NCBI GenBank assembly: GCA_947073645.1
Contig: CAMTMK010000016.1
Location: forward strand, 1 to 42,654
Length of the DNA: 42,654 bases
From: an uncultured bacterium
GTDB taxonomy: Bacteria > Cyanobacteriota > Vampirovibrionia > Gastranaerophilales > Gastranaerophilaceae
Direction: 5' to 3'
Part shown: in pieces, positions 1 to 9,214 of the stretch
Numbering within the stretch: the stretch's first letter is position 1
How the letters are laid out: each line of letters begins with the position of its first letter
Translations under genes and position numbers: made by a program
Notes under the pieces: model-generated
Seen by the model: only the letters and a program-made list of their open reading frames with translations
What the model was told of the DNA's origin: nothing
Databases searched by the model: none

Positions 1-953
1 TGAGCGTGACCTGCTGTACCTAATACGTCTCTCATTTTGTGCATAACCATTTCTTTAACGGCTGTTCTACCTGGTCCCATATATTCACGTGGGTCAAATT
101 TTTCAGGATGTTCAACAAAGAATTCTCTGATTGTTGAAGTCATTGCTAATCTCAAGTCTGTATCGATATTGATTTTTGCAACACCGTGTTTTGAAGCAAA
201 GTTCAACATATCTTCTGGAACACCTTGTGCGTTAGGCAATTGACCGCCGTATTGATTACATTTAGCAACAAATTCAGCAGGTACTGAAGATGAACCGTGC
301 AATACTAATGGGAAGTCATATCCTACAGCTTCGTTAACTGCTTTTTTAATTTCAGCAAGTCTGTCGAAGTCTAATTTAGCTTCGCCTGCAAATTTGTAAG
401 CACCGTGAGATGTTCCAATAGCAACAGCCAAAGAATCACAGCCTGTTTCTTTAACAAATCTTGCAGCTTCTTGAGGATCTGTGTAAGTTGAATCAGCAGA
501 TGAAACTTTAACATCATCTTCAACACCTGCCAATTTACCCAATTCAGCTTCAACTGAAACTCCGCGTGGGTGAGCGTAGTCTACAACTTGTTTAGTTAAT
601 TTGATGTTTTCTTCTAACGGGAATCTAGAACCGTCAATCATAACTGATGAAAAACCGCCGTCGATACAAGCTTTACAAATTTCGAAATCAGCACCGTGGT
701 CTAGGTGAAGTGCGATAGGAACTGTAGTTGTAGCCAAAGCAGCTTCAACAAGTTTGATTAAGTAAGTTTGGTTAGCATATTTTCTTGCACCCGCAGAAAC
801 TTGCAAAATAATAGGTGATTGAGTTTCTTCAGCAGCTTCTGCAATACCTTGTAAAATTTCCATGTTGTTAACATTGTAAGCACCAATAGCGTATCCGCCA
901 GCTAATGCTTTTTTGAACATTTCGTTTGTTCCAACTAATTTTCTTTCACTCAT
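1..953 (-). CDS. fba: class II fructose-bisphosphate aldolase (3' end cut by window edge)
   Basis: Zinc-dependent aldolase that interconverts fructose-1,6-bisphosphate with DHAP and glyceraldehyde-3-phosphate in cytosolic glycolysis/gluconeogenesis. The reverse-strand reading from the ATG at 953 opens with MSERKLVGTNEMF and runs 317 codons to the window edge without a stop. Visible class II landmarks are HLDHGADFE (catalytic Asp85, Zn ligand His86), VEAELG (about residue 137), GTSHGAYKF (His183) and VLHGSSSVP (His219), all in the expected order. The start is supported by an SD (AAGGAG) a few bases upstream. The family usually has about 285-310 residues, and the C-terminal pattern (RTAVKEMVMHKM) fits the last part, so only a little is missing. 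Transcribed divergently from the unknown gene at 1175. Confidence 0.97.
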   Translation of the reverse strand, partial: MSERKLVGTNEMFKKALAGGYAIGAYNVNNMEILQGIAEAAEETQSPIILQVSAGARKYANQTYLIKLVEAALATTTVPIALHLDHGADFEICKACIDGGFSSVMIDGSRFPLEENIKLTKQVVDYAHPRGVSVEAELGKLAGVEDDVKVSSADSTYTDPQEAARFVKETGCDSLAVAIGTSHGAYKFAGEAKLDFDRLAEIKKAVNEAVGYDFPLVLHGSSSVPAEFVAKCNQYGGQLPNAQGVPEDMLNFASKHGVAKINIDTDLRLAMTSTIREFFVEHPEKFDPREYMGPGRTAVKEMVMHKMRDVLGTAGHA

Positions 954-1052
954 TTGAGTTCTCCTTCTTAATGTAACATTAGTACATGATTAAGCTACTA
1001 CAAACAAGAAATCGACGCAAGTGTAAAGAATTATTAATATCGTATATACTAT

Positions 1053-1082
1053 TTTACAAAGTTGCGTTTGAGCTGATATAAT
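1053..1082 (+). promoter_or_regulatory. sigma70-type promoter of the 1175 gene
   Basis: TTTACA (1053-1058), an 18-bp spacer and a perfect TATAAT (1077-1082) lie about 90 bp before the ATG at 1175. No separate strong promoter was picked out for the divergent aldolase gene. Confidence 0.55.
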
Positions 1083-1174
1083 CTGTAAAAAGGGTTAATG
1101 AATATCAAATATGACGGCAAAAAATATTTTGTCCGGTTTTGATATAAAAAAGTAAAAAATAGGGGTAAAAAATT

Positions 1175-1852
1175 ATGGCAATCGTACCGGTAAGTAATGT
1201 ATCTTTTAGAAATAATTATAGTCAAGTAAATTTTGAAGGAAAAAAGAAAGATAAATCAAGCGTATTACAAGTATCAAACTCTATAAAGGCAATCCCGTTA
1301 GCAACCTTGATTGCATTAAGTCCGCTTAATGGTGTTCAGGCACAGACAAATAATGCTGGTTCAAATGAGAAAGTTTTGACAGTTCAAACATATAAGAACC
1401 CTGCTTTAGACGGATGTAATATTCTATATATAAGCAATGATGGGAATGATGCGGATGTAGAAGCAATTGCACTTCAATATGGACAGACTACAACATATAA
1501 TGCTGATGTTGACGGACAAAGAACGAGATTGATTAAAACTGTTAATACTAAACAATATCTTGATACTTTGAAACAGGTGAATGTTGTATATAAATATGAT
1601 GATGGTAAACCTGAGAGAAAATATACTAAATATGTTGCTGCCGGTTCAAGTACATACAATACCTATATAGATAGAGCGGATACTAAAAAACAGATTCGTC
1701 ATTCGTCAGGCAGGATGAAACATGATGAATATGAAATAGATAAAGAGCTTTTTGAATATTTGAAGCAATTTATGGAAGATGGTGAAATAAAAATTGAAAA
1801 TAAAGTAGTAAATGTTAGTAGTGAGGAAGATCCTTTTGATTTGCTATTTTAA
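1175..1852 (+). CDS. unknown protein, possibly exported
   Basis: 225 residues; not recognised. The N-terminus (NVSF...QVNFEGKKK) is basic and followed by a hydrophobic stretch at about residues 38-56 that ends in VQA-Q, resembling a signal-peptidase site. A roughly 37-residue extension precedes this signal-like segment, so export is possible but not certain. The rest is polar, rich in Tyr/Lys/Asp, with an acidic C-terminus. The F-x-G pattern near the N-terminus recurs in other small unknown proteins of this window (18417, 37923). ATG start. Own promoter at 1053-1082. The next gene on the same strand begins 90 bp later without an obvious terminator between. Confidence 0.8.
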   Translation: MAIVPVSNVSFRNNYSQVNFEGKKKDKSSVLQVSNSIKAIPLATLIALSPLNGVQAQTNNAGSNEKVLTVQTYKNPALDGCNILYISNDGNDADVEAIALQYGQTTTYNADVDGQRTRLIKTVNTKQYLDTLKQVNVVYKYDDGKPERKYTKYVAAGSSTYNTYIDRADTKKQIRHSSGRMKHDEYEIDKELFEYLKQFMEDGEIKIENKVVNVSSEEDPFDLLF

Positions 1853-1942
1853 TTGTAAATATTTGTAAAGTATTTAAGCTGTGTTGAAATGTCAATCTTT
1901 GTGATGTTTTTATATTAGTAGTGATAAAATTAGAGAGAGTAT

Positions 1943-4438
1943 ATGGTTAAGTTCACTCCAGAAATTACAGCAGTACCTTCCGTTCAAGGTTTTAAGCAAC
2001 AGTCGTCATCATCAACACAACAGGTGGTAAATGTTGATATGACTTCTAATAACGCTAAGCAAGAATTGTTGAAGCGTTTGGGTATAACTGAAGCTCAACT
2101 AGGTGCAATTTGTGAAAAGTATGTAGACTTTTATAGTAAATCACCTGAAGAACAAAGTATTATTGTTAATAATTTTGATTATTCACAAAATGATAATTCT
2201 ACTTTACCTGAAACAAGTCAAGATACTTCTGACACGGAAACATCAACTTTTAATTATGTTGAATTCGCGAGTTTGTCAAATGAGAAAAAAGTAGATGTTT
2301 ATGCAGAAGAATTAGCAAGGAACAGATTTTTATTTAGTAATACTGACAGCGGAAGAACTCAGAGTGATTGGGAACAATTATCAGATGCTCAAAGACAAGA
2401 ATTAATAAGTGCTGCAAAAAGCGATATTGTAAAAAACGGTTCTGAGGGTAAGTTTAACGATAAAGAAATAAGCAAAATTTTACAATATGGTTTGACGAAA
2501 GTTCAGGCTGCTAATAAAAAAGGTATAAGTGTTGATGCTTTAAAAGCTATGGGAGATGATGAAGCTAAACAAGTTATACATGAGTATGTTGCTGATCTCG
2601 ATAAAGAAAATTTATCAAAAGGACAACAACACTATTTACAACATCAAAAAGATTTAACACAAGCAATCGTTGAATATGCAAAAAATAAAGGTATTAATTT
2701 AGGTGAACTTCCAGATGTACTTTCTCCGGCTGAAGTTAAGCAATATTGCAAGCAGCTTGGTGTAACTGACATTGATGTTCAAAAAGCTTATCTTTTAAAT
2801 TTAAAAGAGAATGGCAATAACCTACATCCTGAACAGGAAAAAAGACTTTTACGCTTAACTAAACAAAGTGAATTTATGGAAGCTGTCGAAAATATTCCTG
2901 CTAAGGATTATGGAAGAATGACCGATTTATTTGAATCTGATTTCGGTGATTTGTTTAATTCTGCACAGGGCACTGATGAGAAATTAGCTGTCGTTATGAA
3001 GTATGCTAAAGGTAAATTTGAAGGTTTAGCTCCTGAGCAAAAACGACAAGCTTATTTAGAATTGATATCAGAACTTGTACATAGTGATCCTGATATAGGT
3101 ACTATGTTCCATGAGAAATATGTAGCAGATTCATCTCATGATGAGCAATTAAGAATTATTAAGTCTGCTGATGAAACTATGCGTGTTACAAACGCATATA
3201 ATAACAATGTTTTTAGTGAAGATGCAACCAGACTAATGTCTCAAGATATTGTAGCAGGAATGCAGGGAGAGAATTCTGATTCCGATGCTGCAATTGCAAA
3301 AATTGCTATTAATAATGCTGATGCAAGACATTCAACATATATGTCACCGGCTTTTGCAGCATGTGGTATGGAAGAAGTTGAACAGTGTATGGCTGATAAA
3401 GGTCTATCTTTAAGTGATGACCCTGAATGTCAAAATATTGTTTTGACAGATGTTGCCAATGGAGCTTGTCAAAATGTTCGTATGAATACTGCTATAAAAC
3501 TAGATCAAGCAAATGAAGATAATCAACTTGATTTACAAGAAAAATTTGCTAAAGATAAGGCTGTTAACGATGCAATGATTGAGGATGGGACATTTACTCG
3601 TTTCGCTGATAAAAATCAAGTTCAGGCATTGAAAAATCATAAAGTTCGTTGTGAACAAGACGATTATAAAGATGAAGATGCAATAAAAAGCTTAAATAAA
3701 TTATCAGATTGGATACATAAATGTGAAAATCCTGATAATCAACTTGCAATGCACAATGAAATGATGAATTCTAAGTATTCAGAAGTTCAAGAACATGTTG
3801 CAGGTAACATCAAAGATTATGATCCGTCAATTCAGCTAGATGCAATGGATTCTGTTTATCGTTCAGGTAATCCAAAAGCTATTGAAACTGCTGTTTTAAA
3901 TATATCGGAATTTAAATCTCCAGATGTTCAACAGTTAGCGTTAGCTCAAAATAATGATATTATAAATGGTGTTTTGACTAAGTTTGCTAATCTATCAGAT
4001 ATAGATATAAAAAATTTAGCACCTGCTGAACGTCAAAAATTTTATGTCAAACTTTTTGAAAATGCTTCACCTGCAGATAAAATTAAGTTCTTAAAAAGTA
4101 TGAAAACAGGACAGGCTAAACAAACAGTGTATAATTTGATCGGTACATATTACAAAAACTTATTTGTTCAAATGGTTCAAGATGATGTTCAAACAGCTGA
4201 AGCAATGTTTAATATGGGCTTGAAAACAAATCTTCATAGTATTATTGAAGAATGTATTATAAATAAAGCCGAAACTGACCCGAGTTTTAAATTCTTGAGA
4301 GATAGATTAAAGCTTACCGGAGAGGAAGAATATCCTCAAACTGCAAAAACAGTTAATTATTCATCTGTTCCCGGAGGATTTGCTAACGATAAATTTAATC
4401 TGTTTGGTAAAGACAAGTATGGTAACTTGTTAGCTTAA
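1943..4438 (+). CDS. large unknown helical protein (831 aa)
   Basis: Not recognised. 831 residues, hydrophilic, predicted by eye to be almost wholly alpha-helical, rich in Gln, Asn, Asp, Glu, Lys and Ala. It has no signal peptide and no membrane segment. The first 60 residues are Ser/Gln/Thr-rich and probably disordered. The middle has repeated short helical units ending in Asp/Asn-rich turns (for example around residues 600-700), which would suit a HEAT-like or other alpha-solenoid fold, but no repeat consensus could be fixed. The Cys residues at about 475-520 show no metal-binding spacing. A weak purine-rich SD (AGAGAGAG) precedes the ATG. Ends 84 bp before ispH. Confidence 0.85.
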   Translation: MVKFTPEITAVPSVQGFKQQSSSSTQQVVNVDMTSNNAKQELLKRLGITEAQLGAICEKYVDFYSKSPEEQSIIVNNFDYSQNDNSTLPETSQDTSDTETSTFNYVEFASLSNEKKVDVYAEELARNRFLFSNTDSGRTQSDWEQLSDAQRQELISAAKSDIVKNGSEGKFNDKEISKILQYGLTKVQAANKKGISVDALKAMGDDEAKQVIHEYVADLDKENLSKGQQHYLQHQKDLTQAIVEYAKNKGINLGELPDVLSPAEVKQYCKQLGVTDIDVQKAYLLNLKENGNNLHPEQEKRLLRLTKQSEFMEAVENIPAKDYGRMTDLFESDFGDLFNSAQGTDEKLAVVMKYAKGKFEGLAPEQKRQAYLELISELVHSDPDIGTMFHEKYVADSSHDEQLRIIKSADETMRVTNAYNNNVFSEDATRLMSQDIVAGMQGENSDSDAAIAKIAINNADARHSTYMSPAFAACGMEEVEQCMADKGLSLSDDPECQNIVLTDVANGACQNVRMNTAIKLDQANEDNQLDLQEKFAKDKAVNDAMIEDGTFTRFADKNQVQALKNHKVRCEQDDYKDEDAIKSLNKLSDWIHKCENPDNQLAMHNEMMNSKYSEVQEHVAGNIKDYDPSIQLDAMDSVYRSGNPKAIETAVLNISEFKSPDVQQLALAQNNDIINGVLTKFANLSDIDIKNLAPAERQKFYVKLFENASPADKIKFLKSMKTGQAKQTVYNLIGTYYKNLFVQMVQDDVQTAEAMFNMGLKTNLHSIIEECIINKAETDPSFKFLRDRLKLTGEEEYPQTAKTVNYSSVPGGFANDKFNLFGKDKYGNLLA

Positions 4439-4477
4439 CTTGATTTTATAGTTTGTTTGTTGTTCAATAAAACTACA

Positions 4478-4493
4478 GCGAAAATTTTTTCGC
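4478..4493 (+). other. small inverted repeat before ispH
   Basis: Arms GCGAAAA and TTTTCGC with a 2-nt loop, in the 84-bp gap between the 831-residue gene and ispH. There is no T-run after the stem, so it is a poor intrinsic terminator. It sits 30 bp before the TTG start of ispH and could affect its leader. Confidence 0.35.
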
Positions 4494-4522
4494 GAGTTCT
4501 TTAGAAAGCAGACAATTTTAAA

Positions 4523-5395
4523 TTGCCAAAAAATATTAAACTAGCCAAATTTGCAGGATTTTGTTACGGTGTGAAAAGAGCCGTTGAAACTGCCAAAAAA
4601 TTAAAGTCAGAAAACCCCAATAAGCCGGTATTTGTTCTCGGAGAACTTATTCATAATTCTGATGTTATTAATGAGCTTGAAAGTTTAGGGATTAAGACTT
4701 TAACAGAAATTCCAGAAAAAGGTGAAGGGATTTGTGTTATCAGAAGTCATGGCGAAAGCCCGCAGGTGATTGAGAAAATTAAACAAGCCGGGTTTGAACC
4801 TGTTGACTTGACTTGTCTTGATGTTAAAAAAGTTCAGCAAAAGGCAATTGAGCTTGCTAAAGACGGATATTTTGTTGTAATTGTCGGCAAATCTGAACAC
4901 CCGGAAGTCGTTGCAATCAGAGCAAATGCAGAGCTTTGGAGTGATAATGTTGTTGTTGCGGTTTCTCCGGAACAATTAAAAGAATTTGAAAAAGAGATTA
5001 AAGCGCATAAGCGTGTCGGGGTTGTTGTTCAGACTACTCAAAGACTTTCAACACTAAATTCTGTTGTTGAATATTTAACCTCAATTGCTAAAGAAATTCA
5101 TGTCGCAAACACAATTTGCCAAAGTACTGCAATGCGCCAGTCTGAAGCAAAAGAACTTGCAAAAGAAAGTGATTTGGTGATAGTAGTCGGCTCTAAAAAA
5201 AGTGCTAACACTACTCATCTTGCTGAAATTTTGAAAGATATTACGCATACTATTCATATTGAAAATGACAGCGAATTATCTGATTACAAAGATTTGATTG
5301 AAAGTTCTCAGAACATTTCAATCACAGCTGGTGCTTCAACTCCGCAAAATATTATAGAAAAAGTCATAAACAAATTAAACGAAGGAGATATTTAA
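4523..5395 (+). CDS. ispH: 4-hydroxy-3-methylbut-2-enyl diphosphate reductase
   Basis: Last enzyme of the MEP (non-mevalonate) isoprenoid pathway: an iron-sulfur protein that reduces HMBPP to IPP and DMAPP in the cytosol. 290 residues, close to the usual bacterial length. The three cluster cysteines are visible: Cys14 (GFCYGVKRA), Cys98 (DLTCLDVKK) and Cys199 (NTICQSTAMR). Substrate-site residues are also present: His44 (ELIHNSDVI), His76 (RSHGES), His126/Glu128 (SEHPEVV), Thr171-172 (VVQTTQR), SKKSANT and TAGASTPQNII. The Pro that often follows the second Cys is Leu here. The start must be TTG at 4523: an in-frame stop lies 21 bp upstream, the motif begins at once, and no clear SD is seen. 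One base separates its stop from the S1 gene start, so the two are co-transcribed. Confidence 0.96.
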   Translation: MPKNIKLAKFAGFCYGVKRAVETAKKLKSENPNKPVFVLGELIHNSDVINELESLGIKTLTEIPEKGEGICVIRSHGESPQVIEKIKQAGFEPVDLTCLDVKKVQQKAIELAKDGYFVVIVGKSEHPEVVAIRANAELWSDNVVVAVSPEQLKEFEKEIKAHKRVGVVVQTTQRLSTLNSVVEYLTSIAKEIHVANTICQSTAMRQSEAKELAKESDLVIVVGSKKSANTTHLAEILKDITHTIHIENDSELSDYKDLIESSQNISITAGASTPQNIIEKVINKLNEGDI

Positions 5396-5396
5396 A

Positions 5397-6461
5397 ATGA
5401 CACAAACATTAGACAAAATGGATGAATTTGAAAGATTATTAGAAGAATCTTTCTCAAAATCTTTTTCAGTAGCTGATATCGTTGAAGGTACAGTTATGAA
5501 AAAAGAAAACGATGGCTACCTTGTAAGTGTAAAAGGTGCTAAAACAGAAGCTTTCTTGCCTAACAAAGAAATTTCATCAACAGATGAATCTTTGGAAATG
5601 GGTGATGAAAGAGAATTTTATGTATTAAAAGAAGAAAATGACGAAGACGGTATGCTTCTTTCTCTTAAAAGACTTGCATTTGCTCAAGCTTGGGCTCAAC
5701 TTAATGATGCTAAAATCCAAGGCGATACTATCTTGGCAAAAGTTGTTTCTATCGTTAAAGGCGGTGTATTAGTTGACGTTGCTGATTTGAAAGGTTTCAT
5801 TCCTTCATCTCAATTAAGAACAGGCACTCCGTTTGACGGCTTGGTTGATACAAAAATCGAAGTTAAAGTTTTGGAAGCTGATCCTAAGAAAAATAAACTT
5901 ATCTTATCTCAAAGACAGGCTGTTGCTGAACAACGCGATCAAGTTGTTGATAATATTTTGTCAGAACTTGAAGAAGATATGGTTGTAAAAGGTGAAGTTG
6001 TAAGAATTGCAGATTTCGGTGCTTTCGTTGATATCAATGGTATTGACGGTTTATTGCCGATTTCTGAAATTTCTTGGTCAAGAATTAAACACCCGTCAGA
6101 TGTAATTTCTTTAGGTGAAACTATTGAAGTTAAAATCATTAAAATTGATAACGAATTGAAAAGAATTTCATTGTCATTAAAAAGAATGGGCGAAGATCCA
6201 TGGCAGCAAATTGAAGGTCAATTTGAAGAAGGTCAGGTAATCAAAGGAACAGTTAATAAAGTAACAGGTTTTGGCGCATTTATTAACATTTTCCCTGGTG
6301 TTGAAGCTTTATTGCCTGTATCTGAAATGAGCGATGAAAATATCAACCCGTTCAATACATTCAAAGTTGGCGACAGTGTGGAAGTTCTTATTAAGAAATT
6401 CACTCCGCAAGAACACAGAATTGCGTTGAGCGTAAAAGACATCAATAAAGATGCTGAATAA
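5397..6461 (+). CDS. rpsA: S1 RNA-binding protein (ribosomal protein S1 type, four S1 domains)
   Basis: 354 residues with four S1/OB-fold domains at roughly 26-90, 107-173, 193-262 and 278-347. The last two are the most canonical (GEVVRIADFGAFVDI, GTVNKVTGFGAFINI). Four domains rather than the six of E. coli S1 is usual for Firmicutes and cyanobacterial-type S1 homologues, which bind mRNA on or near the 30S subunit. A strong SD (AAGGAGAT) precedes the ATG. It follows ispH with one base between; the ispH-rpsA pairing is also familiar from clostridia, where the two can be fused. Ends at a bidirectional terminator. Whether it is the true ribosomal S1 or a paralogue cannot be decided from this window. 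Confidence 0.9.
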   Translation: MTQTLDKMDEFERLLEESFSKSFSVADIVEGTVMKKENDGYLVSVKGAKTEAFLPNKEISSTDESLEMGDEREFYVLKEENDEDGMLLSLKRLAFAQAWAQLNDAKIQGDTILAKVVSIVKGGVLVDVADLKGFIPSSQLRTGTPFDGLVDTKIEVKVLEADPKKNKLILSQRQAVAEQRDQVVDNILSELEEDMVVKGEVVRIADFGAFVDINGIDGLLPISEISWSRIKHPSDVISLGETIEVKIIKIDNELKRISLSLKRMGEDPWQQIEGQFEEGQVIKGTVNKVTGFGAFINIFPGVEALLPVSEMSDENINPFNTFKVGDSVEVLIKKFTPQEHRIALSVKDINKDAE

Positions 6462-6476
6462 GTAAAAATAAAAATA

Positions 6477-6512
6477 AAATGAGGGTTCAGGTTTCTGAGC
6501 CCTCATTTATTA
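6477..6512. terminator. bidirectional terminator between rpsA and the sigma factor gene
   Basis: Stem ATGAGGGTTCAG (6479-6490) with CTGAGCCCTCAT (6495-6506), one G-T wobble, loop GTTT. AT-rich, T-tract-like sequence lies on both sides, so it can serve both convergent genes. Confidence 0.85.
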
Positions 6513-6528
6513 TATAACTGTTACGTTT

Positions 6529-7524
6529 TTATTCACCGAAATAGTTTTTCAAACCTACTGAAAGTTTTTTGTTTTTGCATAGCTTTTTAAGTTTTGCGAT
6601 TGCACGGTTTTCGATTTGGCGGATACGTTCTCTGGATACACCATATTGAGAACCGATTTCATCAAGTGTCTTTTTTGCCCCGTTATTGTCAAGTCCGTAG
6701 CGCAGAATAAGTACATCGCGTTCTTTCGGGCTTAACTGATTAAGCATTTTTCTTATATCTTCAAAGAGGTTTTCCTGTGAAACTCTGTTTTCGGGTGCAA
6801 TTGAATCCTCATCAACAATGAAATCAGCAATTTTTGAAGAATCTTCTGATGAATTTGCTGGTGTTTCCATACTGATTGTTGATTGTGCAGATTTTACAAT
6901 TGCAGTAAGTTTGCTTACGGGAACGCCCAAACGATATGCAATTTCTTGTTTTGTAGGTGCGTGTCCGAGTTCTGTTGTCAAATCGATTGTTGCACGGCGA
7001 ATTTTTCCCAATGATTCAATCATATGGATTGGGAGTCTGATAATTCTTGCTTTATCAGCGATTGCACGCGTAATTGATTGTTGAATCCACCAGGTTGCAT
7101 ATGTTGAGAATTTGTAGCCTTTAGTGTAGTCAAATCTTCCTGCAGCTTTCATTAAACCCATATTTCCCTCTTGGATAAGGTCTAAGAATGAAAGTCCGCG
7201 TCCGATGTATTTTTTTGCGATACTTACAACAAGTCTCAGGTTTGCGTTTACAAGAAGATTTTTAGAAAATTCGTCTTTTTCTTCATATATCTTTTTAGCT
7301 AAATCATATTCTTGTTCAGAAGACAGAAGCGGAATTTTACCGATTTGTTGTAAATAAATTCTTACGCTGTCATCAGAGTTTACAGAGGTTAAATTTTCCT
7401 GAACTTTCGGGTCTTCAACGGATTCTAAAACATCTTCATCGTCAGAATCAAGTTCATGGAAGTCAATATTTTCATCAGAAATGTCTTCAGATATTAATCC
7501 GTATTTTTCAAGTTCTTTTTTCAT
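6529..7524 (-). CDS. rpoD: RNA polymerase sigma factor, RpoD/SigA family
   Basis: 331 residues; group 1 or group 2 sigma70 that directs RNA polymerase to -35/-10 promoters. Region 1.2 ([17 protein letters not shown], about residue 52) is followed by region 2 with [25 protein letters not shown] and [14 protein letters not shown], then region 3, then region 4 with [15 protein letters not shown] and the [14 protein letters not shown] near the C-terminus. Region 1.1 is absent, and the N-terminus is a short acidic stretch ([13 protein letters not shown]). ATG with a good SD (AGGAGAG). It lies 24 bp downstream of rlmB, last in the nadA-rlmB-sigma unit. No other sigma gene is in the window, so primary or alternative status is open; the many TTGACA/TATAAT promoters here fit either. 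Confidence 0.93.
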   Translation of the reverse strand: MKKELEKYGLISEDISDENIDFHELDSDDEDVLESVEDPKVQENLTSVNSDDSVRIYLQQIGKIPLLSSEQEYDLAKKIYEEKDEFSKNLLVNANLRLVVSIAKKYIGRGLSFLDLIQEGNMGLMKAAGRFDYTKGYKFSTYATWWIQQSITRAIADKARIIRLPIHMIESLGKIRRATIDLTTELGHAPTKQEIAYRLGVPVSKLTAIVKSAQSTISMETPANSSEDSSKIADFIVDEDSIAPENRVSQENLFEDIRKMLNQLSPKERDVLILRYGLDNNGAKKTLDEIGSQYGVSRERIRQIENRAIAKLKKLCKNKKLSVGLKNYFGE

Positions 7525-7548
7525 TTCTCTCTCCTGATATAATTATAA

Positions 7549-8283
7549 TCAATTTTTTAATTTTTGTCTAACTGTTTCAAATATTATTGCACTCAAAGCG
7601 TTTGAAACGTTAAGTGAGTTAAAATCTTTTAACATAGGGATTTTTACAATAAAATCTGATAGTTTTAACAGTGATTTTGAAACCCCTGCATGTTCTGCTC
7701 CCATTATGAGAGCAAAATTCATGTCGTTATATTTAACATCATAATAATTATCTTTTGCACTTGCATCAGTTGCAACTACCCACCAGTCGGAATTTTTCAA
7801 CTTTTGGACTGCATTCACAAGGCTGTTGACTTTTATGATTGGAATATGGTTTATCGCTCCTGCGCTGGTTTTTTCAACAACAGCATTAACCTGAACGTTT
7901 CGTCTTGAGGGGATTATAATTCCTGAAACGCCTGCACATACACAAGTTCTGATAATTGCGCCGAGGTTATGTGAATCTTCAATACCGTCAAGGATTACAA
8001 TAGAATCATTCTCGTGTTTTTCTTCTAAAAAGTCATCCAAGTCTTTATATTGTATTGGTGAAATTTGTGCAATTACGCCCTGGTGATTGAATTCGGCATA
8101 TGGTTGAAATTTTTCTTTTGCAACGAATTGAAAAATGACGCCGTTTTCTTTTGCGAGTTCTTTTATTTTGTTTAGTTTTGCGTCAGAGTGAATATTTTTT
8201 GAGATGAGAATTTTGTTGATTTCTCTATCACCTGCTATAAGAGCTTCTGTTACAGCGTTTTTTCCAAAAATTATATCATCCAT
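7549..8283 (-). CDS. rlmB: 23S rRNA 2'-O-methyltransferase, RlmB/TrmH (SpoU) family
   Basis: 244 residues. SpoU-class SAM-dependent RNA methyltransferase; the RlmB branch methylates the ribose of G2251 in 23S rRNA. The N-terminal substrate-binding domain begins IFGKNAVTEALIAG, as is typical of RlmB/TrmH group 3. The knotted catalytic part shows motif 1 (DSHNLGAIIRTC, about residue 105), motif 2 (ALIMGAEHAGVS) and motif 3 (SLNVSNALSAIIFE). Its ATG overlaps the nadA stop by one base (TAATG), which points to translational coupling. Exact specificity (23S rRNA versus tRNA) is inferred from family architecture only. Confidence 0.93.
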   Translation of the reverse strand: MDDIIFGKNAVTEALIAGDREINKILISKNIHSDAKLNKIKELAKENGVIFQFVAKEKFQPYAEFNHQGVIAQISPIQYKDLDDFLEEKHENDSIVILDGIEDSHNLGAIIRTCVCAGVSGIIIPSRRNVQVNAVVEKTSAGAINHIPIIKVNSLVNAVQKLKNSDWWVVATDASAKDNYYDVKYNDMNFALIMGAEHAGVSKSLLKLSDFIVKIPMLKDFNSLNVSNALSAIIFETVRQKLKN

Positions 8284-9191
8284 TATTTTGATACCTCAAG
8301 CATTCTATCAATACAGTTGAGAGCTTTTGATGCAATCTCTTTGTCTACATTGATTTCGTGTTCTTCTTTATCAAGTGCGTTATAAATATCAGTAAGTGTA
8401 TGCCATTTCATATTAGGGCATACAATGCTTTCTTTTATAAGAATAAATTCTTTTTCTGGGTAATCTCTTTTTAACCTGTCAACGACACCTTTTTCGGTTG
8501 CAATAATAAATTGTTTTTTATCGCTTTCAATTGCATATTTCATAATGCCTGTAGTTGAACCAACATAATCAGCAAGTTTTGTAACTGCCTGATGGCATTC
8601 AGGGTGTGCAAGAACAGGTGCATTAGGATATTCGGCTCTTGCATTTTCAATATCTTCCGGTCGGATTTGAAGGTGTGTCGGGCAGAATCCGGGGTATGTT
8701 ATAACCTCAAGATTGCCTAGTTGAGCTTCTACCCATTTACCTAAGTATGTGTCAGGCAGGAATAAAATTTTCTCTGCATTCATACTTTTTACGACTTTAA
8801 CCGCGTTTGAGCTTGTACAGCACATGTCGCATTCAGATTTTACTTCTGCTGTAGAGTTAATATAGCATACTGTCGGAATATCAGGGTATTTGCTTTTAAA
8901 TTCTCTCAATTGATTTAAAGAAATCATGTCCGCCATTCTGCATCCTGATTCCAATCTAGGTAAAAGCACTTTTTTATCGGGACTTAAAATTTTTGCCGTT
9001 TGAGCCATGAAATAAACCCCTGCAAAAAGTATAATATCAGCATTTGTTTTTGCTGCCATCTGGCTTAAATACAAAGAATCTCCGACGTAATCGGCAACTA
9101 AATCAATTTCTTCATTCTGGTAACAGTGTGCCAATATAACTGCATTTTTTTCTTTTTTTAGTTTATTAATCTTTTCTATCAGCTCATTCAT
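8283..9191 (-). CDS. nadA: quinolinate synthase
   Basis: 302 residues. [4Fe-4S] enzyme that condenses iminoaspartate with dihydroxyacetone phosphate to quinolinate in de novo NAD synthesis. Opens with AHCYQNEEIDLVADYVGDS. The three cluster cysteines are at 84 (ESGCRMAD), 170 (YPGFCPTH) and 258 (SIVCPNMKWHT), the spacing known for this family; CCTSSNA is also present. ATG preceded by a good SD (TAGGAGA). First gene of a minus-strand unit with rlmB and the sigma factor. Its upstream region holds a 21-bp palindrome that may be a regulator site. nadB and nadC are not in the window. Confidence 0.97.
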   Translation of the reverse strand: MNELIEKINKLKKEKNAVILAHCYQNEEIDLVADYVGDSLYLSQMAAKTNADIILFAGVYFMAQTAKILSPDKKVLLPRLESGCRMADMISLNQLREFKSKYPDIPTVCYINSTAEVKSECDMCCTSSNAVKVVKSMNAEKILFLPDTYLGKWVEAQLGNLEVITYPGFCPTHLQIRPEDIENARAEYPNAPVLAHPECHQAVTKLADYVGSTTGIMKYAIESDKKQFIIATEKGVVDRLKRDYPEKEFILIKESIVCPNMKWHTLTDIYNALDKEEHEINVDKEIASKALNCIDRMLEVSK

Positions 9192-9214
9192 CGGGTAAAT
9201 CTCCTACGTTTAGT

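Noticed and set aside
954-1052. Promoter of the aldolase gene on the minus strand
   Set aside because: Several weak AT-rich candidates exist, none with two good boxes at 16-18 bp spacing.
4478-4493. Intrinsic terminator of the 831-residue gene
   Set aside because: The T-run lies inside the stem and no U-tract follows; kept only as an inverted repeat.
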